Origin: Portunus trituberculatus
Lineage: Eukaryota > Arthropoda > Malacostraca > Decapoda > Portunidae
Reading direction: 5' to 3'
Length of the DNA stretch: 64,000 nucleotides
NCBI RefSeq assembly: GCF_017591435.1
Contig: NC_059279.1
Span: 6,940,001-7,004,000, forward strand
A model generated the notes under the pieces. The model was not told the DNA's origin. It saw only the letters and a program-made list of their open reading frames with translations, and did not search any database. This document shows, in pieces, positions 24,555-55,837 of the stretch. The number at the start of each line of letters is the position of its first letter. The stretch's first letter is position 1. Both the position numbers and the translations under genes were made by a program.

Positions 24555-25129
24555 CACACACAACAACTAAGATAATAGGAAAAAGAGTACTTAGAGGATA
24601 TCTATGACCAAGATAGGAAAAAGTGTGCTAAGAGGATATCTTGATTTTTCCTTGTATTCTGGGTGTCAGAGAGATCTCAAGAAAAGTAGAAAACACACAA
24701 ATAACATTACCTCAAGCAAAGTTGAAAAAATATATACCTAACCTGACCCCATGAACATCCTATCACTTTTTTTTTTTTTCCTAATGTAAGAGAAGAAATC
24801 TGAACAAGGGCAACAAAAACGATTAAACAGAAAATACATATAAAAAGAAGACTCAGGCACTATAAGAATAGATACACCTAACATAACACCATGACAATCC
24901 TGTCCACTAAAAAAATAAGTAAAAACAAGACACATGCAATGCAGAAAGAATTATACCTAGCTTGATGTCATGAAAAACCTAATGATTAGGGAAAAAGTTT
25001 AAAAAAGTAAGAAAGCCATTTAATTCTAACTCGGACGCTGCAGAAGGAATTATACCTAACATGACATTTCCCACATGACAATTATGGAAAATTAATGGTT
25101 AGGATGCCTCTCTCCTCACCTCAATGGAC

Positions 25130-25488
25130 AGACCTTGCTTGCCACAGTGAAAGCAAAGAGGTACGAGGACTAGAGCTTATAAAAATATCCTCTTCTTGCA
25201 ACTTTAGTCATGTGAGACAAAGTGAGGAAAAAAGATAGGAAATGGGAAAGGGAGAAGAAGAATGAGTCTATACTTTCATGTCTCTATTCCACACAAATGT
25301 ATAAATCTTCTTTGCCTTAAGTGAAGAAACCGTCTTTTTGTAAGTTTAGTCAAGTCAGAGAGCAAGGAAAAAAAAGTGAGGAAATGACGGAGAGGAAGGA
25401 TGAGACTATACTTTCATGTCTTATTTCCTGGTAAATATAACTAATTTGCTTCAGTCAAGTCAAAGAGGCAAGAGAAGTTAAATTAAGA

Positions 25489-25554
<66 letters not shown>

Positions 25555-25810
25555 TAGACACATGAAAGGAAGTGAGGAAAAACAGAGATGAGAGAGGAAG
25601 AGGAAGAATGAGACTATATTTTCATGGCTTAATGCTGGGTACAATAAAGTCAAAGAGGCAAGAGAACTAAAGCTAATAAAGATTCACTCTCTCTCTCAAG
25701 TTTAGTCACATCAAAGGATATGAGGAACAACACAGGAAATGAGAGATGGAGAGGAAGACTTACACTATATTTTCATGTCTCAATGCTGGGTAATAGGTGA
25801 ATAATACATA
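25130..25810. repeat. Degenerate tandem repeat, unit about 150-180 bp
   Basis: A block containing AGTTTAGTCA, then GTGAGGAAAA, a GA-rich stretch and CTATACTTTCATGTCT recurs four times. Unit length varies because a (CT)n tract in the unit differs in length (59 bases at 25491-25549, about 12 bases near 25690). A related piece lies at about 27905-27990. No coding sense was seen. Confidence 0.7.
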
Positions 25811-25899
25811 TTTATTCCTAGATGTATTTACACTGAAAGTAATTACAGTACTCAAACCTGCAGCATATTATTCCATTCATTTATTACTCATAGGCTTTT

Positions 25900-26465
25900 T
25901 CTTCTTAAATGTCTACTTTTAAAAGATTTAGTCATTCATTGATTTCATTCATTTGTCTTAAGCTTTTCTTCTTAAATGTCCAGCCTTGAGTGATTAAGTC
26001 ATTTGCTCATTATTCTCAAGCTTTTTTCTTCTTAAATGCCCAATCTTGATCATTTCAGTCATTTGTTCATTACTCTCTAGTTGTTTTCCTTCTTAAATGT
26101 CTAGTCTTTATCATTTCAGTCATTTGTTCATTACTCTCAAAGTTTTTCTTCTTAAATGTCTAGACTTTATCATTTCAGTCATTTGTTCATTACTCTCAAG
26201 TTTTTTTTTTCTTAAATGTCTAATCTTTATTATTTCAGTCATTTGTTCATTACTCTCAAAGTTTTTCTTCTTAAATGTCTAGTCTTTATTATTTCAGTCA
26301 TTTATTCATTATTCTCAAGTTTTTTTCTTCTTAAATGTCTAATCTTTATTATTTCAGTCATTTGTTCATTACTCTTGTTTTTTTTTTTTTTTTTTTTTTA
26401 ATGTCCGATCTTGATTATTTCAGTCATCTGTTCTTTACTCTAACGTTTTCTCTTAATAAATGTCC
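25900..26465. repeat. 60-bp minisatellite
   Basis: Eight to nine copies of a 59-60-bp unit, recognisable by CTTCTTAAATGTCTAGTC and TTTCAGTCATTTGTTCATTA. The central copies (26095, 26155, 26214, 26273, 26333) differ by only a few bases, and the outer ones are more diverged. Short open frames here are only the repeat translated. Confidence 0.9.
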
Positions 26466-26599
26466 AGTCTTGAGTAATACACACACTAATACTTCCCACA
26501 ACAAACACAGAGTAACCAGCAAACCAATCATAACTTCACCAACAAACACAAAATAACCACCTATGCACACTAATACTTTCCTCAACAAACATTGGATAA

Positions 26600-27380
26600 C
26601 TATGCAAATTAACACTGAAGGCCAAAGAACACATCTCTAACACAGAAATCACAGAATGTACACTCTAGCGAACTTATTCCCATCAGAAAACACACCTCAA
26701 AACACTCATTACCAATAGAAACACAGAGAACACACCATTAATGTACTAACTGATTTAAGGGAGCTCAGATATTGCTAACACAATATTTCTCACCCAATAG
26801 ACATTTAAGACGTACACAATTTACCTGATGAATCCAAAATATACGCACATCTTACCCAAAAAGACAAAAAATACATCAATCTTAACCATTCTCTGCCCCA
26901 CAAGACCTAAAAAATGCAGTCTTACCCATACAATTATAAAATGTATATTCTTCATTTATATATTCTGAAAAAAACACACTTTTACCTATACAAACCTATT
27001 CAGTCAGAAAATACATAAGCCTTAACTACAAAATCACAAAATATACCCTGCTTACCCATACATTCCAATACCTTAGACCTTTTTACCTACAGAATCAGAA
27101 AACACACTCCTTTTATCTATACAAACTCATAGTCACAATATAAACACTCACCACCCACAGAATCACACACTATACCCTCCTAACCTATGCAACCCAAGAA
27201 TACACGCATTTGTTACCTATTGCATAACACAGCACATCTCCCTTGCCTATACAAACTCAGGCACTCAGAAAATATACCTACCTAACCCAAAGAATCACTA
27301 AATATACACTAAGTACCCATACAACCCCAACACATACACACCTCACCTATACATTGAAATACTGACACTTCCCCCCTTAG
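26600..27380. repeat. Degenerate short-period A/C-rich repeat
   Basis: Motifs such as TTACCCATACA and AATCACAAAATATAC recur irregularly every 40-60 bases, suggesting an old, decayed tandem array. No exon or transposon end was seen. Confidence 0.45.
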
Positions 27381-27989
27381 TACGCAGTCAAGATATACGT
27401 ATTCTTAGAAGTCAGGTTCTGTAGGATCTAATTCACTTGCAGGGACACAGGAATCCCTAACAACACACCTGCAATTAAGTCCAACAGGTCATAGTAACCA
27501 AACCTGCCCACACCTGCAGCCACGACCCAAGATATACAAGAATAAGACGAAATTTCACCCCAACACCTCAATGGAAGTCTGTGTACAGATGTGGCCAGTT
27601 GTATATTTTCACCTTATTTTATTAACTCACGAGAATATTAGAGTAAATATACCCCCCTTATTACCCCCTGCCCCCTAAGGATCGACAGAGAGGGAAAGGG
27701 AGGGGGCAAGGGGGGTGTTTCCATGGCAACCTGACCCCCCTCCCCCTCTGACCCTACATAGAGGACCTCCCCCCTTAGCCAATCTAGTCGTGTATTTCAT
27801 GCCCTTATTTTACCCCTTTCCCCTTACCCCTCACGGCTTTAGGTAGGTTCCTCTAGTTCTCCAGGCCCTGAACTACCAGTGGCACCCTTAGGATGTACCC
27901 TAGGAGTGAGAGGGAGTGAGAAAAGTGAGAGGAAATGAGAGAGGGAGAGGGAGTCTGAGGTCATATTTTCACCTCTCGATTCTGGGCAA

Positions 27990-28580
27990 TTGGTGAACCT
28001 GCTGGCATATTTACCTTATCCTGGAGCATTTTTAGGCCGCCTAGAGCCTGCACGGGGTACTCTGGGTGGCGGGTGGAGGCGAGAAGAGGCTATTTAGGTA
28101 TGTAGGGTTGGGCTGCTGGCTAGGGCTGGGGAATGGCGGCCGCGCACCAATAATGGGAAGCCCTTAGTGTAAAAGCCCAACCCGCCCCTTGACTCGTCCC
28201 TCTCCACTCTTTCAACCCTTTATTTCTCTCTGATCTAAACCTCTGGGCCCCTTGCTTCTCTCCCCTAGGTGGACTTTAATACTTCATCCTCCCATACATA
28301 GGTGGTATTTAGGGTAACATGTCCAGGTTATGGAGATATTTGGGTTTTTGTGGGCAGCCCTCACTCCGGCGCATCTCCCAGTGATTTGCAGGCATGTTGG
28401 TTAAGATTCCAGGTCCTAATTCAGGGGGTTTTAAGGGTTCTGGCTTTGTATGTGGACTTGTTTCAAGGACTTATGTTTATTTTAAGGGTCAGCTTCACAG
28501 TGGGTAGATAAGAAAGGGCGAAATTTAGGTACTTATGGTGGGACTACTTCCTCTCGCGCTTGAGTGCTTAGTCCGCGCGC
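27990..28580 (-). promoter_or_regulatory. CpG-richer segment, possible INO80D promoter
   Basis: This segment is more GC/CpG-rich than its surroundings. It contains AATGGCGGCCGCGCACCAAT at 28132-28151, combining a YY1-like ATGGCGGC core with a CCAAT box. A second CpG patch (TCCGCGCGCC) lies near 28571. Such a mix marks housekeeping promoters, and the position is suitable for the start of the minus-strand INO80D transcript. No first exon could be fixed, so this is inference. Confidence 0.3.
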
Positions 28581-28599
28581 CATTTTTGAATTCTTAGTC

Positions 28600-30030
28600 T
28601 ACGTAGTTCATTTTCTGTTGCTGGTAATTAATTGTTGATAATAATGAGAGATGATGATAGAAAAATTGTGTCAAAATTAATGGTGATAATAATAATGATG
28701 AATAATGGTGGTAGTTGGTGTTTGACAGAATTTTGTTTTTTCTATTTTTTATTTATTTTTTCCATTAATATTCAATGGTTAATAGTAATAGTTGGTGATG
28801 AAGAAAACTACAGTAAAAATTTGGTAACAATACGGATGGTGAACAACTGTGATACTGATTGAATTTTTTTATTTATTCATTTTTTTATTTGATTTATTTA
28901 TTACTATTTATATTCGATGGCGTCTCTGGTGTGTTCAATATGATATACTAACAAATAAATGTTGCTATCAGGAAGTATATCTTAGTTATATATTTTTCCC
29001 CTTGTTGTATACACTACTACAACAAAACAGTTATATCAATCAATCAGTCACCGATTTGCCTGTTTTCACACATCAATGGATTACAATAGATTAATAAACG
29101 AATAAATAAATAATACCCCTTCATATAAAAAAAAAACGTAACAAACATCCTTTATTCTACCTACAATATAATAAATAATAAACGTAAATATTAATGAAAG
29201 ATATAAGGAAAAAAAGGATAAATTGTTACAAAAGTTAGCCAATTTAACATATACTACCTATATATGCTTTCCGGATATAGTACTGCAGCTGATCTCCTAC
29301 ACCACTTTATAAACCACTCCGATAGAAAAGGGAAAGTTGATTGATCGATTGACAACTTAATTATTGTCGTACCTTTAACTCATTGTGGGAAAAAGCTCAT
29401 TAAGATAAGCGATCCCCTCACTTATAATACATTTACGCCAGTACATACTTACCTCCTCATTAATAGAAGCTTTAGAACATGATGATGTAGGAGAAATAAT
29501 AAATAATATATACTCGCATAAACAAGGCCTGGACCGAAATATACAGCTTTTTCTGTTCAACTACATCAATTAGTGCATAGCCTACAGTATTTATTCCCTA
29601 CAAGCTATTTCCACGGATAATGAGAAACTTAAGATAATCAGGAAAAAAAAAATACCAACATATATTCCACAATCTGCAAAATTAGAAGAGTTGCCTTTCT
29701 TATTTGATGTTATAACTTGGTTTTCGGACATGATTAAATTTATAGAAGTCGTTTCCACTCATAATTACAAACTTTAGTAAAGAATAAAGGAGAAAACATC
29801 ATGATATATCTCTAATACAATGAAAAACTACAACAGGTATAAACAATTTGGAAGAATTTCTTATCTACACAACCCAAACTGTATCCGTATATATATTTAG
29901 CTTTTTATAACCTACTCCTTACTAATAATGACAAGGCTTAGAAGGTAATTAAAGGAAAGAAACACTAATAGCTATGTCCCCCTAATAATATGCAAAACTA
30001 GATTATTTAGGAGTTAAAGCACACACCATC
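28600..30030. other. AT-rich spacer, nothing recognised
   Basis: Very AT-rich sequence between the CpG-rich segment and the CCAAT cluster. No exon, RNA gene or transposon end was recognised. Confidence 0.5.
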
Positions 30031-30041
30031 ACTTCTTTAAA

Positions 30042-30210
30042 CCAATCAGAAGGCGGCTTGACCCATCCTTTATTCTAATTGGCTAAGAAAATACCACCTG
30101 AAATACCTCTTTTGCTCCAGCTGGGGGAATTTCGACCAATCAGAAAGTAGAACCTGAATTGACTGTGCGTTCTGATTGGCTGGGAGTGACTGGAGAGGTC
30201 AAGATGGTGG
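30042..30210 (+). promoter_or_regulatory. WDR37: Probable WDR37 promoter with four CCAAT boxes
   Basis: Four NF-Y-type CCAAT boxes lie within 140 bases: CCAAT at 30042 and 30136, and the reverse ATTGG at 30078 and 30175. Spacings are 94 and 97 bases, as if the module were duplicated (ACCAATCAGA recurs exactly). A YY1-like AAGATGGTGG follows at 30201, and a donor-like CAG/GTGTTG at about 30229. The WDR37 coding exon at 35193 has an acceptor just before its ATG, so a non-coding first exon is expected upstream. This is the best candidate region for it. Confidence 0.55.
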
Positions 30211-30462
30211 AAGTTCAGGAGTAATCAGGTGTTGAGTGTAAACAAGAGCTCCCCAGTTAGAAGAATTGAGTATTTTGGTCATTATTGGCTCGTCCAGGGT
30301 CGTTACTTGTACCGTGGGCGTGGGAGGTGAGTGGCAACGTGGGCGTGGGTGGAGTAAAAGCCATCTGTGGGTTACTGTTGTTGTTATTTGGGTTGTTAAT
30401 GGTGGAATTGTCTTTTTTTTTAGGTTATTGGTATTAGCTGTGGTAATGGGTTAGCTCGTTCA

Positions 30463-30665
30463 TTACTGGGACGCTTTTTTTTTTTTTTTTTACAGTGTGT
30501 ATGATTAGACGATTTTACTGACATTTGGAAGGGTCTATAGAGGACAGATGATTGATGGCCATACCCTTCACTATTTTAATTCCCATATAGGTTTCTGAAG
30601 CTGTATAGAATTGCCAAATAGTACGTAGAATTTACGTGAATTAATATCTGGTACTGAAGGGGTCA
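30463..30665. mobile_element. MITE related to 2336-2542, copy 2
   Basis: Shares with 2336-2542 the segments CTGGGACGC, ATTAGACGATTTTA, GGTTTCTGAAGCTGTATA-like sequence and the terminal GTACTGAAGG. The left end has diverged and a T-run of about 18 bases is inserted. The TTAA flanks are no longer recognisable. Probable non-autonomous DNA element. Confidence 0.6.
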
Positions 30666-31016
30666 ATGAGCGTGGGTACAGGTGATGATGGTGTGTGTAT
30701 GTGGTTATCTCACCTGCTCATACCACTGAGATTGATGTGTGTGTGTGTGTGTGTGTGTAGTCACCATGATAACAGTCACGGGCTACACACACGGCTGATT
30801 TTGTTTATAATGGTGCAAGATTAGGGTTGCCACGTATTAACTATAAAAATACCTGAAATTTTCACAAACACATAATATAATATTACAACACATGTAAATC
30901 AATATATTTTTAGTCATTATAACCACAAAACCAAAACTTGTAATGCATCTTGTTACCTTGTGGTGATATAAGAGTAATTTCGGAATACTGTTTGCTTGTT
31001 TGTGGCCTTGTTACTG

Positions 31017-33137
<2,121 letters not shown>

Positions 33138-33519
33138 CAGTAACAAGGCCACAAACAAGCAAACAGTAATCCGACGTGACTCTTATATCACCACAGGGTA
33201 ACAAGATGCATTACAAGTTTTGGTTTTGTGGTTAAAATGACTCTAAAAAATAAACAGATAAATGATAAGGAGCCTAGTTGTGTTTGGGTATCAATTCAGT
33301 CAGGTTGATAATCTGTAAAGTTTATTTGTGACATTATTGTTGAGATTAGAAAGTGTAACATTCTGACAAAAGTCTTTTTAACAAGTTATAAAAATATGTT
33401 ATTCTGACAGAAGATATGGGTTTTTATATTTATATATTTTATTTACTTGTTTTGCCTTGTTTATTTTCTTATCTTTATATTTCTATCAAGTAAAAAGAAG
33501 AAAAAAAACATTCTGACAA

Positions 33520-33523
<4 letters not shown>

Positions 33524-33607
<84 letters not shown>
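33524..33607. repeat. (CT)n microsatellite
   Basis: About 84 bases of CT repeat. Confidence 0.95.
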
Positions 33608-33613
<6 letters not shown>

Positions 33614-33779
33614 AACCTGACCTAATTAACTGCCACTTACAGTCTTTCATCTAATTATTTATCTACATATAGTTTTTAAGGGTGCTCATAATGTTACTGA
33701 AAATTCTTGCCAAACAAGTATGATTGTGAACTAATAGCTAGAAATAATCCTGAGGGTATCTTTCTCCTCCATTTCCAGC

Positions 33780-34055
33780 AACCTTTCACCCAATTGTAAG
33801 AGATAAGCATAATTCTTAACCAATCTCTATCCTATCTAGTCCTTATAAACCACACGTAGCAAGCAAACAGCCTTTAACCCAGTCAGAGCAGGTAAACAGA
33901 ATCATGAACTAATCTCTATATCTAATCCTTAAAAATACCACAAGAGATAAATGGAAAAAAAGTTTCACCCAATCAATGCAGGCAAACATCACCTAATCTC
34001 TTATCATATTTGATTCTTATAAACACCACAAATGCAACAAACCAACCTTTTTTTC
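33780..34055. repeat. Degenerate tandem repeat, unit about 85-90 bp
   Basis: Blocks containing CTAATCTCTAT, CCTTATAAACACCAC and TTCACCCAATCA recur about three times with divergence. Related pieces (CCTTACAAACACCAC and CCCTACAAACACCAC) appear near 34268 and 35132, the latter just before the first WDR37 coding exon. Confidence 0.55.
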
Positions 34056-34064
34056 TAATTCTGA

Positions 34065-34255
34065 ACTAATCTGTTTCTGTGTTTCCATCTTCCTATAACC
34101 TAAATTCCAATAGCCTAAATTCATTCAAGAGGGAGGTTTCAAGATGTTTATCTATTGGCTAACTTTTTAATTTACTTGGGAACTGGCATCTAAGTAGGTC
34201 TTTTTGTTTAATAATTTTTGTTGCCCTTGCCAGATTTTTCTTACTTAAAAAAATA
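34065..34255 (+). mobile_element. LINE 3'-end fragment, plus strand
   Basis: Resembles the 3' terminus of the LINE at 37930-41150: a CATTCAAGAGGGAGGTTTCA coding remnant, then GGCATCTAAGTAGG, a T-rich stretch and TTGCCCTTGCCAGATTTTT. The same terminal signature recurs at 42005-42185 and 61865-62015. Confidence 0.65.
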
Positions 34256-34307
34256 AGTAAAAAGAATCCTTACAAACACCACAAAGTTAACAAACCACCC
34301 CATCACA

Positions 34308-34312
<5 letters not shown>

Positions 34313-34388
<76 letters not shown>
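34313..34388. repeat. (TA)n microsatellite
   Basis: About 76 bases of TA repeat at the 3' end of the minus-strand LINE fragment that follows. Confidence 0.95.
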
Positions 34389-34393
<5 letters not shown>

Positions 34394-35125
34394 TATAAGA
34401 AAAAAGTCTGTCAAAGGTAACATAAAACGGAAAAAAAGCCTACTTAGTTGCTAGTCCCCTTGTAGATCTGTGAGAGTTAGCCAAAAGAAAGAGATAAATG
34501 TCTTGAAATCTCCCTCTTGAATTAATTCAGCCCATAGGAAATTGGAAATACAGAAGCAGGCAAGGAGTTTAAGAGTTTTCCGGAGAAAGGTATGAATGAT
34601 TGAGAGTACTGATTAACTCTTGCATTAGAGCAGCATTTCTCAACCTTTTTACCCATGCATAACCCTTAGAAATAAATTACATGTCTCAAGGAACCCCTGC
34701 TCAAAAACAAAATTATATATATACCATATATTTCTCATTTTATTTTCATCGTATTTCACGTGACAAATATCATAATATAGATTTTTTAACAACTGGTTTA
34801 AGGAAAAATAATATATTATAATATTACAATAACCAATAATTTATTGTGCGTGTTTAGTTATATTACGTATTTGAAATTAAATCAAAGTAAAAAGTGTATT
34901 AGCTTATCTAATTTGTTCTTGCAGAACCCTAGGGTTACAGGGAACCCTGGTTGAGAAACCCTGCATTAGAGTGTTGGACTGAGTAGGGGTGAGAGGAGGA
35001 AGAAAATCTTGTGTAGTAAGGCTGCAGGAGGAGAGGAGACATGCAGTTAGCAAGATCAGAAGAGCATTTAATATGAAAATAGCAATAGAAGATAGCAAGA
35101 AATGCAACATTCAACTCATTTCTAT
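34389..35125 (-). mobile_element. LINE 3' fragment, minus strand, split by a hAT MITE
   Basis: The reverse complement matches the 3' coding part and 3' end of the LINE at 37930-41150 (for example AATGATTGAGAGTACTG on the plus strand at 34593, and the frame with LTACLLSSCSLTTQDF at 35045-34990). The fragment is interrupted at 34631-34963 by a hAT-type element with duplicated CATTAGAG. Its 3' end borders (TA)n. Confidence 0.75.
34631..34963. mobile_element. hAT-type MITE with perfect 8-bp duplication
   Basis: The element begins CAGCATTTCTCAACC and ends GGTTGAGAAACCCTG, which are inverted repeats with two mismatches. The 8-bp CATTAGAG occurs on both sides (34623-34630 and 34964-34971), as expected for hAT insertion. 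At 333 bp, AT-rich and without an open frame, it is non-autonomous. It is inserted into an older minus-strand LINE fragment. Confidence 0.9.
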
Positions 35126-35192
35126 ACCTGATCCCTACAAACACCACATATTGACGGTTTTCCCCTCGCAGCAGGGCGTGTGACCCACCGTG

Positions 35193-52888
<17,696 letters not shown>

Positions 52889-53537
52889 GTGGTGAGCTTT
52901 TGGTAACACCAATATATGACCTTGATAGAGCAGCACTCCCTGGTGGACATAGCAAGGAGTGAGGACATCCTTTCCTCTCTCAATTGGCAGTTAAGTCATT
53001 GTGTTATGCTGCCTTTGTTTCTTTACCATATCCTCAGGTCAGGTTCTTCCTTCATTTAGGTTTAACAGGAAGGTCACTAGTATGTACCCAAACCTTTTAT
53101 CTGATTTACTGAGAAGGATATGCAGTCTTCCAAATCTTTCTTTCTCAATTGATGCATTTTGCTAATGCCACGTTCAGTATTCCTGGATTATTGTTTTGGT
53201 ATCATCATTTGCCCTCAAGTGTTGTACCAGGTGGGCATTCCCCCTCTTAGTCTGTATCTATAAGAGAGAAGAGAAATATATAAGTAATCCTGTAACAACT
53301 AGCTGGTGCCTGTTATCTCGTAGCAAAGGTTACTCTCCACCCACCACCACACACAAAGCCATTTTACAACTAAGTACTTGATTCCTGTTTTTTACATTCC
53401 ACATGTAACACACTCAGGCCTAAACTGGCTTAGCTTGACTGACACACAGACATACACACCCCTTTAGTCTCTGTCTCAATCCTTCACGTCTCCCATTGAC
53501 TGAACCATAACACTCCAGCTGCTGTGGGCTTTGCATG
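52889..53537 (+). other. WDR37: Probable WDR37 3' UTR, proximal part
   Basis: Unique sequence after the WDR37 stop at 52888 with no further exon seen. LINE fragments begin at about 53575. No AATAAA is obvious near the stop, so the transcript may run on through the LINE fragments or use a variant signal. Confidence 0.4.
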
Positions 53538-53574
53538 ACACACACACACACATACACTTTTTTTTTTTTTTTTT

Positions 53575-53785
53575 TTAACTTTAGATGCATGGAATACAAG
53601 GGGACATAGCATGAAATTAAAGAAAGAAAATTGTGGAAGAGATATTAATAAGTATAGTTTTCCTTGTATAATTGTGAACAAATGGAACACGCTTAATGAG
53701 GAAACAGTGAATGCCAAGAGAAACTGGATAATGAATATACACATGGGATACTATGAGATTACTCCCCTCCTGTAAACTACAAGGT
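53575..53785 (+). mobile_element. Microsatellite-flanked LINE 3' fragment, copy G1
   Basis: The plus strand encodes a decayed C-terminal LINE segment (RGHSMKLKKE, then DINKYSFP and NKWNTLNEE) related to the end of copy A. It ends TAAACTACAAGGTAC and runs directly into (AC)n 53786-53808. The 5' side has a (CA)n plus T-run at 53538-53576. Sense orientation is plus, so the CA strand is again the sense strand. Confidence 0.72.
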
Positions 53786-53809
53786 ACACACACACACACA
53801 CACACACAG

Positions 53810-54031
53810 CACAAGATCGCATAGTAAGAAACTAAGGAAGGGACGATGTCTGAGAGATGTTAAAAAATTTAGTTTCCCGCAAAGATGTGTTGAGACTTGG
53901 AACAGTTTGAGTGAGGAAGTGGTATCAGCAAAGAGTGTACATAGTTTTAAAGAAAAATTGGATAAGTGTAGATATGGAGACGGGACCACACGAGCATAAA
54001 GCCCAGGCCCTGTAAAACTACAACTAGGTAA

Positions 54032-54033
<2 letters not shown>
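53810..54033 (+). mobile_element. Microsatellite-flanked LINE 3' fragment, copy G2
   Basis: The plus-strand counterpart of the 3' end of copy F (GCACAAGATCGCATAGTAAG at the start, CTACAACTAGGTAAATAC at the end). It is enclosed by (AC)n 53786-53808 and (AC)n 54034-54116. It is the only pair (with G1) in plus orientation, and here the microsatellite is CA on the plus strand, keeping the rule sense strand = CA. Confidence 0.88.

Positions 54034-54116
<83 letters not shown>
54034..54116. repeat. (CA)n microsatellite
   Basis: About 83 bases of CA repeat at the 3' end of LINE copy G2. Confidence 0.95.
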
Positions 54117-54118
<2 letters not shown>

Positions 54119-54136
54119 CTACACACACACACACAG

Positions 54137-55400
54137 TCTCTGCCTCAAGCCTTCAGGTCTCTTAGTGGCTGGTCATCATTACATTGCTTAAACCACGACA
54201 CGTCCAGTCAAGTGACAGAAATCCATCCCATAATTGTTTACTATAATTCTGTAGGGAAGATACCTTGTAAAGATGGATGTATTCTTGAGTGTATTAGTGT
54301 GGTTTTAAGTGCCCTTGGTTTGTGGAGAGCTCCTCGCAAGCCAGTAGCGTGTTGTTGTTATTATTACAAAGAGGGTGTACACTTTCTATTTGCTACGCTT
54401 TGTTTATGACTTGCACTGTTATGTGTTTGCAATAGTTTGATACAATTTTGTCTCGGTTATTATAGTTAAATATTTCATCGGTTACAGTTAAAATTATCAC
54501 ACGGCGTTCATGTTATTTTGTAATTAAGGTGTTCATGAGAATTTTGTTTTCTGTTACCTTTTTTCCCAGTATGTTCTGAGCACAATGTACAGGAGCATCA
54601 GCTTCAGAGCAAGTCACAGCCGCACTTCCTGGACTGGCCTTGCATTGCTCTGTGTCACTCATTCCTCAGTGACCATTTATGTATAATGTGTAGATTTCTG
54701 TGTAATAATGCATTGATGGTAGATCACAAATACTATATAATACTTGTAAAGATTTTTCCATTGGCAGAATGTATTGCTGAGGAGGGTATTATTATCACTT
54801 GACAGAGACATTATTGCATATAAATATTATATATCATAGAGAATGATGTTCATTAGTTTAATATATATAATTGCTTGAAAGATAACTATAACCAGCATTC
54901 CTTATACCTCACTGTAGGTGTATTCATTGTAAATACCTGTACAGAGGCCCCCAACCCTCTCACCTGTAGTCATCACACACACTGATTTTGTACCACGTTG
55001 TATCTTAATATTCAGCAAGAACTGTTTTTTTCTAGTCATACACAGTTATTGTTTTCTTGCCAGTGTACCGATAGATTCATGTCACAGAGGAAGTGGTGTT
55101 GGGATTGCCTGGGTGCCACTGTGACTAAGGAGTCCAAGTGAAGGCAGTGGTGTGTTAGGACTTCCTGCCTAAATCTGAGTTGGCATAACAAGTGTAAAAT
55201 GCGTGCGCACGCACATGCGCGCACACACATGCGAGCACACACACACACACACACTTTTTTATATCATCATGAACTTGTATTGCTGTCCATTGGTTTATAT
55301 GAGCCACCAATAATCTATTTGTGAAAACTGGACTGTAAGAGAAAAGTTCAAAAGTATTGTTTCCTAAGTTTTTTGCCAAAGATGAACATCTGTGGGCTTT
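54137..55400. other. Spacer between convergent WDR37 and nucleoside hydrolase genes
   Basis: AT-rich unique sequence with a short interrupted (CA)n near 55203-55254 and no exon. It probably contains the overlapping 3' UTRs of the two convergent genes. Confidence 0.4.
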
Positions 55401-55406
55401 TTTATT
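55401..55406 (-). terminator. Putative polyadenylation signal for the nucleoside hydrolase gene
   Basis: The plus strand reads TTTATT, which is AATAAA on the minus strand, about 430 bases after the stop codon at 55838. Confidence 0.4.
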
Positions 55407-55837
55407 CTATTGGAAGTTATGGAAGAGTATTAACATTGTATTTGTGTTCAATATATATTAAGGAAATAATTTCATAAATGTTTACTTTGAATATTGTTGT
55501 TTTAGTTATCAACAAAATTACCCAAGGTTCAATCTGACTAAAAGATTCATAAGCATTAGGAAGGCTGCATGTACAGTTCAACTACAGATACATCAAGAGG
55601 CAAGCTACAATTTAATATACCTTCCAAAATGAAACTCAGTGAATAGGATTTTGCTGGTGCCCTATAGCATAACAAACTGAAGACTACTGTCTACTTCCCA
55701 AACACCTATTCTCGTTACTAATTCTCCCAATCTCACATCTCAACCACTCACACACCACACAGTCCCTTGCATAAGTACAAGACATCACCCTCTACTCTCT
55801 ACATTCGAACATTTTACCTGGATGTAACCATGAAGCA

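Larger units (their letters stand above)
23924..25080. repeat. Degenerate tandem repeats upstream of the first INO80D exon seen
   Basis: Loosely repeated segments are visible. Between about 23960 and 24150 the motif (ACACAAGG followed by ATTTTC) recurs at roughly 80-90-base spacing. Between about 24590 and 25070 a motif like ATACCTAACATGAC recurs. (CT)n at 24256-24288 and (CA)n at 24502-24553 are embedded. No exon was recognised. Confidence 0.4.
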
